Positions 1 to 9,149 of a stretch of 40,777 bases of DNA are shown here, in pieces (position 1 is the first letter of the stretch; every line of letters begins with the position of its first letter). Both the position numbers and the translations under genes were made by a program. The DNA is from Chryseobacterium koreense CCUG 49689 (lineage in GTDB: Bacteria; Bacteroidota; Bacteroidia; Flavobacteriales; Weeksellaceae). Location: NCBI RefSeq assembly GCF_001045435.1, contig NZ_LFNG01000018.1:1-40777 (forward strand), read 5' to 3'. The notes under the pieces were generated by a model, which worked only from the letters and a program-made list of their open reading frames with translations, was not told the DNA's origin and did not search any database.

Positions 1-835
1 CAGATGAATAATGTGGAGGCAGAATACTAGTCGTGCATTCATGGCGATTTTTTGTCGATGTCAATCTGCGTGATCGGCGTCATCTGCGGGAATATTTTTT
101 CTTGCCCTGAAATCGGAGATTCGACGGAGTGAATGGACGAATGATTTTTTGTCAATGTCAATCTGCGTCATCTGCGGGAATATTTTTTTGCCACGAAATC
201 GAAGATTCGACGAAGTCAATCCACGAATTTTCGACTTGATAATACGTCTTTATTTCATTAGTGAATTCGTGGCAGATAAACTCCTATCTCAATTTTTCTG
301 CAAAATTAGCGGAATCTGCAAGAACAGCTTCAGGACAAAAATTGAAAGAATTCCCGCAGATTTCACAGATTGCGCAGATTGCTGGTTACAATCAGCAAGA
401 ATAGAATCGCCATGAAATCATAGATTTCGCGGATTTCTCAGATGAATAATGTGGAGGCAGAATACTATTCGTGAATTCGTGGCAGATAAACTTCTACCGC
501 AATTTTTCTGCAAAATTAGCGGAATCTGCAAGGACAACTTCGGGGAAAAAATTGAAAGAATTCCCGCAGATTTCACAGATCGCGCAGATGAATAATGTGA
601 AGGCAGAATACTATTCGTGAATTCGTGGCGATTTTTTGTCGATGTCAATCCGCGTGATCTGCGTCATCCGCGGGAATATTTTTTTTGCCACGAAATCGGA
701 GATTCGACGGAGTGAATGGACGAATGATTTTTTGTCAATGTCAATCTGCGTCATCTGCGTCATCTGCGGGAATATTTTTTTTGCCACGAAATCGAAGATT
801 CGACGCAATCAATGTACGAATAAGAAAATTCCATT
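1..835. repeat. Dispersed imperfect repeat array (copy A)
   Basis: Two interleaved repeat types are visible. Type 1 is a ~96-bp unit containing GCGGGAATATTTTTTT, then a CCACGAAATCGgAGATTCGACG-like stretch, then an ATGATTTTTTGTC segment. Its GCGGGAATATT core recurs near 87, 176, 671 and 767. Type 2 is a ~140-bp unit starting GTGAATTCGTGGCAGATAAAC, near 271 and 471 (200 bp apart). Reading frames through the array encode only low-complexity strings such as ICVICGN and look spurious. The array runs off the left edge of the window. A reverse-complement array lies at 4890-5275. Nothing else is seen in these 835 bases. Confidence 0.85.
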
Positions 836-846
836 ATTTTCGTGTC

Positions 847-1359
847 ATGAAAATCCTGCTCCTCTCCGATACCCATTCCTATATGGACGAAAGAATTCTG
901 GAATACGCCAAGAATGCCGACGAAATATGGCATTGCGGAGATTTCGGAAGTATTGAAGTGATCGAAGAATTGGAAAAAATCAAACCCGTTCGCGGGGTGT
1001 ATGGAAATATTGACAACGAAAAAATACGAAAGATCTTTCCGGAAGTTTCTAGGTTTACCTGTGAAAAGGTGGAAGTTTTGATGATTCACATCGGTGGTTA
1101 TCCGGGGAAATATTCGCCTTTAGCCAAAAAGGAGATTGCAGAAAATCCTCCGAAACTCTTTATTTCAGGGCACTCACATATCTTAAAGGCCATGTTTGAC
1201 CCAAAAAACAACCTGCTCCATCTCAATCCCGGTGCGGCAGGAAGCCAGGGATGGCATAAAGTACGGACGATGATGCGGTTTGAAATCAATGGCGATAAAA
1301 TCGAGCATCTGGAAATCATTGAATTGGGAGCAAGAGGAGTGGTTAAGTCGAATAATTAA
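847..1359 (+). CDS. YfcE/MJ0936-type metallophosphoesterase
   Basis: Predicted cytoplasmic phosphodiesterase of 170 aa, in the small YfcE/MJ0936 branch of the calcineurin-like phosphoesterases. The dinuclear metal site reads in order: D8 and H10 (SDTH), D32 (GD), N54 (GNID), H81 and the GHSH pair H109/H111. The closing LNPGAAG motif is also typical of the family. The reading frame is open upstream into the repeat array. I chose the ATG at 847 because homology starts there (MKILLLSDTH) and the upstream residues are repeat-derived. The natural substrate cannot be read from sequence; family members act on phosphodiesters in vitro. Confidence 0.9.
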   Translation: MKILLLSDTHSYMDERILEYAKNADEIWHCGDFGSIEVIEELEKIKPVRGVYGNIDNEKIRKIFPEVSRFTCEKVEVLMIHIGGYPGKYSPLAKKEIAENPPKLFISGHSHILKAMFDPKNNLLHLNPGAAGSQGWHKVRTMMRFEINGDKIEHLEIIELGARGVVKSNN

Positions 1360-1440
1360 TGTCGACCTATTCCGGGCTAAATAATTTAACAGCCATGACA
1401 AAAGCGCATCAATTTTCCTTAAATTTGAAAAAAATCCGCC

Positions 1441-1989
1441 ATGAGAAAGAAACTCGAAGAAATGCCGCTATACAGGAAAGCAGAAGAAATTCGCCAAACC
1501 GTGAGAACCATCTGCGACCTCATTCCGGAGGAAAACAATTACCTCCAAGAAACCAAGATGCACATGCTTGAAAACACATTGGTCATGCAGGCGAAAATCG
1601 CCGGAGCCTATAGTGTAAATCTTTGGGACCTGAAAATGGAAAACGCAGCGATCATCAGAAAATGCGCCCGGGAATTGCTGGTGAGTTATCACAGTTTGAC
1701 GGCTTTCGGTTTCGATGAGGCGGATTATTATTTGATTGTCCGCAAACAGTTGGAAGAATTCCGTTTGCTTTTTCGGGAATGGGTGGCTTCTTTTGACCCG
1801 AAAAAATTCATCGTGGATGAATGGGGTCTTTTCAATCCGCCGGGGATTCCGCAGGATTATGTGCAAAGCGATGCGGAACTCGACTTCCTGGACGAAGATG
1901 ATGACGGGCTCGATTTCGGTTTTGATCCCGGGGATTTCGAAGGATATGATTCCAGTGATGACAATTTCGAAGACGAAGGCGGAGATTGA
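1441..1989 (+). CDS. Hypothetical helical protein with acidic tail
   Basis: A 182-aa protein I cannot assign to a function. Residues ~5-115 look all-helical with regularly spaced hydrophobics, reminiscent of four-helix-bundle S23-like proteins, but this is only a resemblance. Residues ~140-182 are strongly acidic (runs of D/E with G and F) and probably disordered. No signal peptide or membrane segment is present. A TAnnTTTG-like -7 element lies at 1420-1427, very close to the ATG at 1441, so the leader would be very short. The gene converges on the Ppx/GppA gene with a 25-bp gap. Confidence 0.65.
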   Translation: MRKKLEEMPLYRKAEEIRQTVRTICDLIPEENNYLQETKMHMLENTLVMQAKIAGAYSVNLWDLKMENAAIIRKCARELLVSYHSLTAFGFDEADYYLIVRKQLEEFRLLFREWVASFDPKKFIVDEWGLFNPPGIPQDYVQSDAELDFLDEDDDGLDFGFDPGDFEGYDSSDDNFEDEGGD

Positions 1990-2014
1990 TGGGCCCTGAG
2001 AAACCTTCCCCCGA

Positions 2015-2902
2015 CTATTTTTTTTTCTTCAAATCATCATAAATCTGATGAATCAGACCATCGGCAACCGATATTTTCGGAACGAAGATTTTGTTGATGT
2101 CGCTCCAAGTCATCACTTTGGTGAAGATTTCCAGAGCGGGCACCAAAACATCGGCACGGTCTTCACGGAGGTTGTGTTTGGTCATTCGCTGCTCCACCGA
2201 TAAACCGCTCAATTCCTTATAAGTATTTTTCAATCCCGAAAGAAACAGGGGTTTTCCGTCTTTTGTTTTGCTCATGGAGAAGACTTTGTTGATATTTCCG
2301 CCGGAACCGATTGCCACCACCGTTTTCTTGCTGTTGATATTTTTTCGGATTTCCTCACGCATTTCCTTCCAAAGGTCTTCGGAAACCAGATTATTCAGCA
2401 ACCGGATCGTTCCGATATTAAATGAGTTTTTATATTTCAACTTGCCGTTTTCGTAGAAAGTGAGTTCGGTGGAACCCCCTCCCACATCTACATACAAATA
2501 CGCAAAATCTTTGTCAAGTCCTTCTGCAATGTGGTTTTCGAAAACAAGCGATGCTTCCTCGTCACCAGAAATAATTTCAATAGCGATTCCGGAACTTTTC
2601 TTTACCTGCTCTATGATTTGTTTTCCGTTTCTCGCATCACGCATCGCAGAAGTAGCACATGCGCGAAAATGTTCCACCCCATAGATCTTCATTAAATCCG
2701 AGAAAACTTTCATGGAATCCACCACCATTTTTTCTCTTTGCGCACCGATTTCGCCTTTCGTAAAAACATCCATCCCCAATCGCAGCGGAATCCTGAGCAG
2801 GTTGAGTTTCGTGAATTCTGGTTTTCCTTTTTTGGGTTCCAGGACTTCGTTGATCAAAAGTCGCGCGGCATTACTTCCGATATCGATGGCAGCTATTTTC
2901 AT
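2015..2902 (-). CDS. Ppx/GppA-family exopolyphosphatase
   Basis: A 295-aa enzyme of the ASKHA fold that hydrolyses terminal phosphates of polyphosphate and/or pppGpp. The first phosphate-binding loop is at the N-terminus (DIGSNAARL, residues 7-15). It is followed by the ATSAMRDARNG segment, the SGDEEASLVF segment with the conserved acidic residues, and the second phosphate loop VDVGGGSTEL. The length fits the short single-module Ppx/GppA proteins that lack the HD-like C-terminal domain, as is usual in Bacteroidota. Polyphosphate and pppGpp specificity cannot be separated by eye. A possible -7 element (TAATTTTG on the minus strand) lies at 2954-2961. Confidence 0.9.
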   Translation of the reverse strand: MKIAAIDIGSNAARLLINEVLEPKKGKPEFTKLNLLRIPLRLGMDVFTKGEIGAQREKMVVDSMKVFSDLMKIYGVEHFRACATSAMRDARNGKQIIEQVKKSSGIAIEIISGDEEASLVFENHIAEGLDKDFAYLYVDVGGGSTELTFYENGKLKYKNSFNIGTIRLLNNLVSEDLWKEMREEIRKNINSKKTVVAIGSGGNINKVFSMSKTKDGKPLFLSGLKNTYKELSGLSVEQRMTKHNLREDRADVLVPALEIFTKVMTWSDINKIFVPKISVADGLIHQIYDDLKKKK

Positions 2903-3184
2903 TGAAATTTCAGTTTAAAATTGATGTTGGAGAAACATTTTGAAATATTATTTCAAAATTAAGGACATGAAGTTATTAAGGACATTCACGAAGCTCATGG
3001 TTAAGTTTCACCAGTGAAAATTAAGCAATAAAATTAAACATTTTGATGCGAAATCCCTTAATCAATTCACAAAAAATCCTAACAATAGGAAGCATGATTT
3101 CCCTTAACTCCCTATTTGTCTTAAAGGGTAAAAATATGCAGCATCAAAAACTACATCATTTAAATAACAAAAAAATTCTTTCCT

Positions 3185-3664
3185 TTAAAGATAAGAAGAA
3201 TCAAAAGAAAAAGGAAGCAGATCCCGAATGGATTTCGTTTTATAGATTTCGCCATCCAAAGAAGCAAAGTAGATTTCGATTTCCTCTTTCTGCTTCGATT
3301 CGTATTCCAGAATGGATTGCCGGCACGCTCCACAAGGAGGAATTGGTGTAGAAGAAACCGCATCTTTCGGGGCACCGATCACAAAAAGTTTCTTGATCTT
3401 CACCTCCGGAAAATTGGCGGAAGTCCAAAAAATGGTAGTTCGCTCTGCACATAAACCCGATGGATATGCTGCGTTTTCCTGGTTGCTTCCCGTGATGATT
3501 TCACCATTTTCCAAAAGAATTGCGCAACCGACATGGAAATGGGAATACGCCGCATAGGCAGTTTGACGAACTTTTTGTGCCGCATCGAACAGTTTTTTCT
3601 CGGTCTCATCAAGCGCGTCATAATTGCTGATGGCTTCAAAAGTGATTTTAAATTCTTTTTCCAT
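3185..3664 (-). CDS. cdd: Cytidine deaminase
   Basis: A 160-aa cytoplasmic zinc enzyme that deaminates cytidine and deoxycytidine to uridine and deoxyuridine in pyrimidine salvage. The zinc site is complete: CAE at residues 72-74 (Cys ligand and catalytic Glu) and PPCGAC with Cys111 and Cys114. The N-terminal YSHFHVGCA segment is the usual substrate-binding region. The frame is open further upstream to 3787. The ATG at 3664 is preferred because homology begins there and a -7 element (TATCTTTG, minus strand) sits at 3682-3689, which places transcription inside the longer frame. Confidence 0.93.
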   Translation of the reverse strand: MEKEFKITFEAISNYDALDETEKKLFDAAQKVRQTAYAAYSHFHVGCAILLENGEIITGSNQENAAYPSGLCAERTTIFWTSANFPEVKIKKLFVIGAPKDAVSSTPIPPCGACRQSILEYESKQKEEIEIYFASLDGEIYKTKSIRDLLPFSFDSSYL

Positions 3665-3681
3665 ATTTAAAAATCGGGAAG

Positions 3682-3689
3682 CAAAGATA
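3682..3689 (-). promoter_or_regulatory. Bacteroidota -7 promoter element of cdd
   Basis: CAAAGATA on the plus strand reads TATCTTTG on the minus strand and matches the flavobacterial -7 consensus TAnnTTTG. It lies 18 bp upstream of the chosen cdd ATG. No clear TTG -33 element is visible at the usual distance, so this is a partial match. Confidence 0.4.
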
Positions 3690-3816
3690 AGGAAAAATGG
3701 TTTTGGTTGTTGAAAGTTGGTGAAATGTTGGTTCAGTGGATTCAAGATTAACAGTCTATATTTTTGATGTAATTTTGTACTTCTCAACTCTAAGCAAACG
3801 CATCAAATAAAATAAT

Positions 3817-4863
3817 ATGCTCTACTCAAAAATAAAATTCCGCAACCTTGAACTGAAAAACCGCTGGGTCATGTCGCCGATGTGCATGTATTCCTGCGAG
3901 AACGGTGTTCCGAACGACTTTCATTTCGTGCATTACGGAAGCCGCGCCCAAGGCGGAACCGGACTGATTATCGTGGAAGCGACCGGCGTGGTTCCCGAAG
4001 GAAGGATTACCAACAAATGCACCGGAATCTGGAATGACGAACAGGCAGCAGCTTTCAGCAAAATTGTAAAATTCGTGCATGAAAACTCCGAAACCAAAAT
4101 CGGAATCCAGCTGGGTCATGCCGGGAGAAAGGGTTCCACCTGGAACGGAAAGCAGATTTCCTTGGAAGAAGGTTGGGAAACCGTGGCTCCATCGCCAATT
4201 CCCTATCTGGAAGGGGAAAGAGTTCCCCATGTTTTGACTGTTGAAGAAATCATGAATTTGGTTCAAAGTTTTAAAAATGCCGCAAAACGCTCGGTGGACG
4301 CAGGATTCGACTTGGTTGAAATCCACGCCGCACATGGATATCTGATCCACCAGTTTCTATCGCCGTTGTCGAATATCAGAAAGGATGAATACGGCGGAAG
4401 TTTTGAAAACAGAATTCGATTTTTGTTGGAAATTGTTGATGCCGTGAACGAGGTTTTGGATGAAAATCATCCGCTTTTCGTGAGGATTTCGGGAACTGAT
4501 TATACCGAAAACGGTTGGGATATAGCGCAAAGCATTGAATTGGCAAAGATCCTAAAAACCAAAAACGTAGATTTAATCGATGTTTCCAGCGGCGGCAATA
4601 TCCATGGTGCGAAAATCACCCTGTTTGATGGTTACCAAGTTCCATTCGCCTCCGAAATCAAAAAGCAGACGGGAATTCCGACGGGTGCCGTAGGATTGAT
4701 CAAGACCGCAAAACAGGCGGAGGAAATTCTTCAGCATGGGGATGCAGATTTGATTCTCGTGGCCCGTGAAATTTTGAGAAATCCTTATTTGGCGATACAG
4801 AATTCATTTGAAGGAAAAGAGGAGTGCTTCTTTCCGCACCAGTACGAAAGGGCAAGATTGTAG
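3817..4863 (+). CDS. Old yellow enzyme family NADH:flavin oxidoreductase (YqjM-like)
   Basis: A 348-aa FMN-dependent ene-reductase that reduces activated C=C bonds with NAD(P)H. The TIM-barrel signatures are present: PMCMYS at 21-26, with the Cys that tunes the flavin in YqjM-type enzymes, GIQLGHAGRK at 96-105, and the substrate-binding pair H170/H173 in EIHAAHGYL. These are followed by FLSPLSN..DEYGGS..NR and a C-terminal phosphate/flavin loop (GAVGLI, LVAREILRNP). The length matches the 340-350 aa class. The natural substrate is unknown. A -7-like TAATTTTG is found at 3770-3777. The gene is monocistronic, and the repeat array begins just downstream. Confidence 0.93.
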   Translation: MLYSKIKFRNLELKNRWVMSPMCMYSCENGVPNDFHFVHYGSRAQGGTGLIIVEATGVVPEGRITNKCTGIWNDEQAAAFSKIVKFVHENSETKIGIQLGHAGRKGSTWNGKQISLEEGWETVAPSPIPYLEGERVPHVLTVEEIMNLVQSFKNAAKRSVDAGFDLVEIHAAHGYLIHQFLSPLSNIRKDEYGGSFENRIRFLLEIVDAVNEVLDENHPLFVRISGTDYTENGWDIAQSIELAKILKTKNVDLIDVSSGGNIHGAKITLFDGYQVPFASEIKKQTGIPTGAVGLIKTAKQAEEILQHGDADLILVAREILRNPYLAIQNSFEGKEECFFPHQYERARL

Positions 4864-4889
4864 CTTTAAAGCTGCGAATATTAAACCAC

Positions 4890-5275
4890 TTTCAAATTAT
4901 TCATCTGCGAAATCCGCGAAATCTACGATTTCATGGCAAAAAAAATATTCCCGCAGATCACGCAGATCACGCAGATTGACATCGAGAAAAAATCATTCGT
5001 CCATTCACTCCGTAAAATATCCGATTTTGTGGTAGAAAAAATATTCCCGCAGATCACGCAGATCACGCAGATTGACATTCACAAAAAATCATTCGTGCAT
5101 TCACTCCGGCGAATCTCCGATTTCATGGCAAGAAAAAATATTCCCGCAGATCACGCAGATCACGCAGATTGAAATTGACAAAAAATCGCCACGAATGCAA
5201 GAATAGTATTCTGCCTTCACATTGTTCATCCGCGAAATCTCCGATTTCGTGGCAAGAAAAATCCGCTCCATATAA
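4890..5275. repeat. Dispersed imperfect repeat array (copy B, inverted relative to copy A)
   Basis: This holds three head-to-tail units of ~96-97 bp. The ATTCCCGCAG core recurs at 4947, 5043 and 5140, each followed by ATCACGCAGATCACGCAGAT. The units are the reverse complement of the type 1 units at 1-835. The array also carries the AGTATTCTGCCT segment seen inverted near 20-30 and 600-615. Frames through it encode strings such as IFPQITQITQID and are spurious. It fills the gap between the old-yellow-enzyme gene and hemL. Confidence 0.85.
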
Positions 5276-5294
5276 TTGAAGCGGAAGCATGTTT

Positions 5295-6578
5295 TTAAGA
5301 ATACTCAAATTTTCGGATCACCTCCAAGGTTTTGTCGATTTCCTTTTCCTGGATCGCATTTGAGATGAACCAGGTTTCATAACCGCTTGGCGGAAGATAA
5401 ATTCCATTTGCCAAAAGTTGGTGGAAGAAATTGTTGAACAAAGAATGATTCGCCATCGCGGCCTCATCAAAATTGGAAACCGAATTTACATGGAAGAAAA
5501 CGCTCATCATGGAACCTTTTCGATTGATTCGGTGTGGAATATTTTTAGAATTCAGGATTTTCCCGATTTCGAAATCTAAGGTTTCTGCAGCTTTATTGAT
5601 TCTTGGATAAAAATCGGGATCGTTCTTAATGAGTTCCAGCGTCGTTAAACCCGCTCTCATCGCCAAAGGATTTCCGCTCAAAGTTCCGGCTTGGTAAACT
5701 GCTCCCTTCGGTGCGAGCGCATCCATAATCTCGTTTCTTCCGGCAAATGCGCCTACCGGCATTCCACCGCCGATGACTTTTCCGTAGGTCACCAAATCGG
5801 CTTTCACATTGAAAATTTCCTGTGCACCACCGAAAGCCAAACGAAATCCTGTCATCACCTCATCAAATATCAGAAGCGTTTTGTTTTCGTCGCAGATCGT
5901 TCTCAGTTTCTGCAGGAAATTGTTTTCAGGCAAAACACAGCCCATATTTCCGGCAACCGGCTCGATTATGACTGCTGCAATTTCCCCTTGATTGAGTCTG
6001 AACAAATCTTCCACCTGCTCGAAATCGTTGTATCTCGCCAGTAAAGTATCTTTTGCTGTTCCAGCGGTAACTCCGGGTGAATTTGGGTTTCCGAAAGTTG
6101 CGGCACCACTTCCCGCCTTTATTAAAAACGAATCGGAATGGCCGTGATAGCAACCTTCAAACTTGATGATCTTGTCCCTTCCGGTGTAGCCTCTCGCCAA
6201 ACGGATTGCACTCATGCATGCTTCTGTCCCCGAAGAAACCATTCTGATTTGGTCGATATTCGGTACATTTTCCACAATTAACTTTGCGATTTCAGTTTCG
6301 AGTTCGGTGGGCGTTCCAAATGAAAATCCCTTTTCGGCCTGCTTCTGTATGGCTGCCAAAACTTCGGGATGCGTGTGGCCAAGAATTGCCGGACCCCAGG
6401 AATTGATATAGTCGATATAGACCTTGTCATCCGCATCGGTCATATATGCACCTTTCGCGGATTTCATGAAAACCGGCACTCCACCTACAGATTTAAAGGC
6501 ACGAACCGGAGAATTCACGCCGCCGGGAATATATTTTTGGGCTTCGTCGAACAAAGCTGAACTTCTTTGATATAACAT
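5295..6578 (-). CDS. hemL: Glutamate-1-semialdehyde 2,1-aminomutase
   Basis: A 427-aa PLP enzyme that converts glutamate-1-semialdehyde to 5-aminolevulinate, the last step of the C5 route to tetrapyrroles. N-terminal [13 protein letters not shown] (16-28) is characteristic. Further landmarks are SSGTEA at 115-120, CYHGHSD at 143-149, the [10 protein letters not shown] segment at 237-246 and the PLP Schiff-base lysine K267 in [10 protein letters not shown]. The length equals the family norm, so the gene is intact. It sits alone on the minus strand between the repeat array and a pair of short palindromes. Confidence 0.96.
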   Translation of the reverse strand: MLYQRSSALFDEAQKYIPGGVNSPVRAFKSVGGVPVFMKSAKGAYMTDADDKVYIDYINSWGPAILGHTHPEVLAAIQKQAEKGFSFGTPTELETEIAKLIVENVPNIDQIRMVSSGTEACMSAIRLARGYTGRDKIIKFEGCYHGHSDSFLIKAGSGAATFGNPNSPGVTAGTAKDTLLARYNDFEQVEDLFRLNQGEIAAVIIEPVAGNMGCVLPENNFLQKLRTICDENKTLLIFDEVMTGFRLAFGGAQEIFNVKADLVTYGKVIGGGMPVGAFAGRNEIMDALAPKGAVYQAGTLSGNPLAMRAGLTTLELIKNDPDFYPRINKAAETLDFEIGKILNSKNIPHRINRKGSMMSVFFHVNSVSNFDEAAMANHSLFNNFFHQLLANGIYLPPSGYETWFISNAIQEKEIDKTLEVIRKFEYS

Positions 6579-6598
6579 TATTTAGTTTGGGGTTTAAA

Positions 6599-6650
6599 GC
6601 CTGTCTGCCGACAGGTAGATTTGAGGTTTGAAGCCTGTCTGCCGACAGGT
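6599..6650. repeat. Pair of REP-like palindromes
   Basis: The sequence GCCTGTCTGCCGACAGGT occurs twice, at 6599-6616 and 6633-6650, in direct orientation 34 bp apart. Each copy is a hairpin with a CCTGTC / GACAGG stem. The intervening bases (AGATTTGAGGTTTGAA, then GGATTTTAGATTTAAA) are similar around both copies. The pair lies in the 130-bp gap between the minus-strand glucosaminidase stop and the hemL start. It resembles dispersed extragenic palindromes of Bacteroidota. Confidence 0.75.
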
Positions 6651-6709
6651 GGATTTTAGATTTAAAATTTGCTCGAGGAAATTGGCAGCGAAGCAAATTC
6701 CTCCGCCAA

Positions 6710-7759
6710 TCATCCTCTCGGTTTTTTCGCCTGCAGATAAATTAATTGTCCCGGTTTCGGCTGCTGCCCGTAATCCATTCGGTTTTTGGAATATAATTTC
6801 TTGAGTTTGATTCCGAATTTTTGGGAGATATCATGCATAGATTCACCAGATTGTGATTGGTAAGTTGCCACATTTCCAGTGGAAGATTTCGATTCCAAAA
6901 AAAGGATATCGTTTTTTCTGAGTTGGCTACCGTCGAGCTCATTCCATTTCATGAGCTTGCTTTCGCGAATTCCAAATTTTTTCGCAACCGATTCCAAATC
7001 CAAATCTTCCGGAATGATGATGAATCTTCGGTTTTCATTGGGGTGACTTTTAATCAGAATGGAATTGAGTATTTCGGTTTTGCTTAATGAGCCTTCTTCA
7101 TTTTTCTTCGGTTGTGCAAAAATGGTTTTCGGAGTTGAATTCACTTTGACCTCCGGCTTCTTCACAGCGTTGGTCTGGTCAAGCTGCGCCATGAAAATTC
7201 TGTCGTTTTGCAAAGCGGGGTACAATTTTAGGACGGCATAAAAAACCTCCTTTGAATTGGTATTGTCGAATTCATAAAGTTTATACTTTTCGATTTTGTC
7301 TATCAAAATGTAGGCATATCGCGGATTAGTGGCATATCCTGCTTTTTTCAGTCCATGCGCCCAACTCCGGTAATCTTTCATGTCGAGTTTGAAGAGATTC
7401 TGATAATATTTCCGGAAAGCCAGGAATTTTGAATGGTCTTCATAGGAATCCCGCGGATCTTCGTAAACGCGGAAACATTCATTTGGCGCGTCATCAGTGT
7501 GCGTCATGGTTTTTCCGGTCCAGTCTTCCTTGCACTTGATTCCGAAATGGTTGTTGCCCTGAATGGCGAGTCGGCTTTGTCCACCGCCGGTTTCCAGGAG
7601 TCCCTGCGCCAAAGTAATTGAGGCAGGAATTTTATATTTTTCCATCTCCTCCACCGCAAACGGCGCAAATTTCTGAATGTATTGGTCTTCAGTTTTCCAA
7701 GTCTGAGCCTGGAATTTTGATAGAATAAGAATTGCTAAAGCAAATATTATTTTTTTCAT
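6710..7759 (-). CDS. Secreted N-acetylglucosaminidase with two LysM domains
   Basis: A 349-aa exported peptidoglycan hydrolase. A signal peptide spans residues 1-19 (KKIIFALAILILSKFQAQ). The glucosaminidase (flagellar-type lysozyme subfamily) domain spans ~25-165, with the probable catalytic E56 in LAQGLLETGGG and the NNHFGIKCKEDW motif at 69-80. After a low-complexity linker come two LysM-like modules at ~245-290 and ~300-345, which would bind glycan chains. I chose the ATG at 7759 rather than 7786 because the signal peptide begins there. Its likely role is in cell-wall turnover or daughter-cell separation. Confidence 0.9.
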   Translation of the reverse strand: MKKIIFALAILILSKFQAQTWKTEDQYIQKFAPFAVEEMEKYKIPASITLAQGLLETGGGQSRLAIQGNNHFGIKCKEDWTGKTMTHTDDAPNECFRVYEDPRDSYEDHSKFLAFRKYYQNLFKLDMKDYRSWAHGLKKAGYATNPRYAYILIDKIEKYKLYEFDNTNSKEVFYAVLKLYPALQNDRIFMAQLDQTNAVKKPEVKVNSTPKTIFAQPKKNEEGSLSKTEILNSILIKSHPNENRRFIIIPEDLDLESVAKKFGIRESKLMKWNELDGSQLRKNDILFLESKSSTGNVATYQSQSGESMHDISQKFGIKLKKLYSKNRMDYGQQPKPGQLIYLQAKKPRG

Positions 7760-7918
7760 AAAGTGATTAGATTTAGGTAAAATCACATTTTTTATTAAAG
7801 TTTCTTTTTGTCTTATTTATAAAGGAAACAAAAAATCAAGACTCCTTACTTTGCGCAAAAATCTGATGGGTAAAACCCATTTTGCAAAAATTCGTGTTAT
7901 GTAATAAAGTCCCGAATT

Positions 7919-8824
7919 TCATTCAATAATCAAAGTTCTACCTTGTTTTCGTAACATTTCGTTGGCTCCTTCAATTCCCTGCAAACCACCCGTGTGAAAT
8001 GCTAAAATTTTGCTGCCTTGCGAAAAAAAACCTTCGTCCATCAGTTCAAAAATCCTCTGCATCATTTTTCCCGTATAGATGGGATCCAATGGAATTCCGA
8101 ATTCATTTGAAAACCAATTGATAAAACGAATATTTTCGTCAGTTATTTTACCATAACCTCCGAAATGTGCATCCAACAATGGGATCTGATCTTTTCCGGA
8201 AAGCTCCGAAATCCTTTTGCCGAGTGAGGAATCATCAACCACTTTGAATCCTAAAATTTTCTGGTTTTTTTCAGAAAACTTCGAAATTCCAGCAACCGTT
8301 CCTCCGGTTCCAACGGCGGTGCAAAGATAATCAAAACTTTTTGTTCGCTCGTCGAGCATGTGTTTTACCCCTTCCACAGCGAGAAAGTTCGATCCACCTT
8401 CCGGAATGATCAACGCGTTTGGGAATGCAATCTCAAAGGTTTTGGTCAAAGATGGCTTGTCCCGATATTCCGTTCTGGTGACAAATCTGAAATCCATCCC
8501 ATTTTTTTGGGCATGACTTAAAGTTGGATTTTGCTGCCATTTATTGGAGATTTCTTCGCCGCGGATGATTCCCAATGTTTTTATCCCTAAAGATTTCCCC
8601 AGTGCGGCAACCGCTGAAATATGATTAGAGAAAGCCCCTCCGAAAGTGATCAAGAGCGGATTGGAGGTTTGAAGATCCAAATAATGATTGATATTGTAAA
8701 ACAGTTTCCAGTATTTATTTCCCGAAATTTCAGGATGAATAAGGTCTTCTCTTTTAATGAAAAGACGGATGTTTTTGTTTAATGGGATTTCAGTGATAGG
8801 AATCTCAATTTCGGGGAGTTTCAT
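7919..8824 (-). CDS. PLP-dependent ACC deaminase / D-cysteine desulfhydrase family protein
   Basis: A 301-aa fold-type II PLP enzyme. The PLP lysine is K37 in EISGNKYWKL. The FGGAFSNHISA segment contacts the cofactor and the Gly-rich loop VGTGGTVAGI binds its phosphate. Members act on 1-aminocyclopropane-1-carboxylate or, more often, on D-cysteine (giving pyruvate, H2S and ammonia). The two activities cannot be separated by eye. The protein is slightly shorter than the ~330-aa enzymes, as is common in Flavobacteriia. It stands alone, with ~325 bp of unannotated DNA upstream. Confidence 0.88.
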   Translation of the reverse strand: MKLPEIEIPITEIPLNKNIRLFIKREDLIHPEISGNKYWKLFYNINHYLDLQTSNPLLITFGGAFSNHISAVAALGKSLGIKTLGIIRGEEISNKWQQNPTLSHAQKNGMDFRFVTRTEYRDKPSLTKTFEIAFPNALIIPEGGSNFLAVEGVKHMLDERTKSFDYLCTAVGTGGTVAGISKFSEKNQKILGFKVVDDSSLGKRISELSGKDQIPLLDAHFGGYGKITDENIRFINWFSNEFGIPLDPIYTGKMMQRIFELMDEGFFSQGSKILAFHTGGLQGIEGANEMLRKQGRTLIIE

Positions 8825-9149
8825 TTTCCGGATTTTCTCATTGCTGATGCAAATTACGGAGAATTAAAATAATTTTTTCCTTGGAGGAGAACGAAATTTC
8901 TTGTTCAACCCAAATTTTGAACGACACGGAATCTGATCTCCAGATTGAAGCCGATGTTTTAACCCTTTTTGTGGCATTGCGATGCTTAAATTGGCAAATC
9001 GAAGATTCAACATCGTAAGTAATTCCTATTGCTGCCTAAAGTGAATTTTTTCATGATCTAATTTTTTATGTTAAATCTGTCAGGTAATAACAGTTATTTC
9101 AGGTAAGATCATTTCTTAACTTCTAATGTTCTGGGTGACTCTTCTTCGT
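8825..9149. other. Intergenic region without a recognisable feature
   Basis: 325 bp between two minus-strand genes. It is AT-rich and contains one short fragment (GCAAATCGAAGATTC, ~8995-9009) that resembles part of the dispersed repeats. No convincing coding frame, hairpin terminator or promoter was seen. A 49-codon minus-strand frame exists but has no recognisable features. Confidence 0.5.

Noticed and set aside
149..956. Several plus- and minus-strand frames of 60-110 codons in the left repeat array
   Set aside because: They run through imperfect DNA repeats in several frames, encode repetitive strings and lack start context; they are by-products of the repeats.
3043..3351. A 102-codon plus-strand frame overlapping cdd
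   Set aside because: It is antisense to a clear cytidine deaminase and shows no family features.
4808..5308. Frames encoding IFPQITQITQID-like repeats
   Set aside because: Translation of the tandem ~96-bp DNA repeat, not conserved protein.
8850..9015. A 49-codon minus-strand frame in the 8825-9149 gap
   Set aside because: Basic, low-complexity peptide with no recognisable domain or start signal; chance frame.
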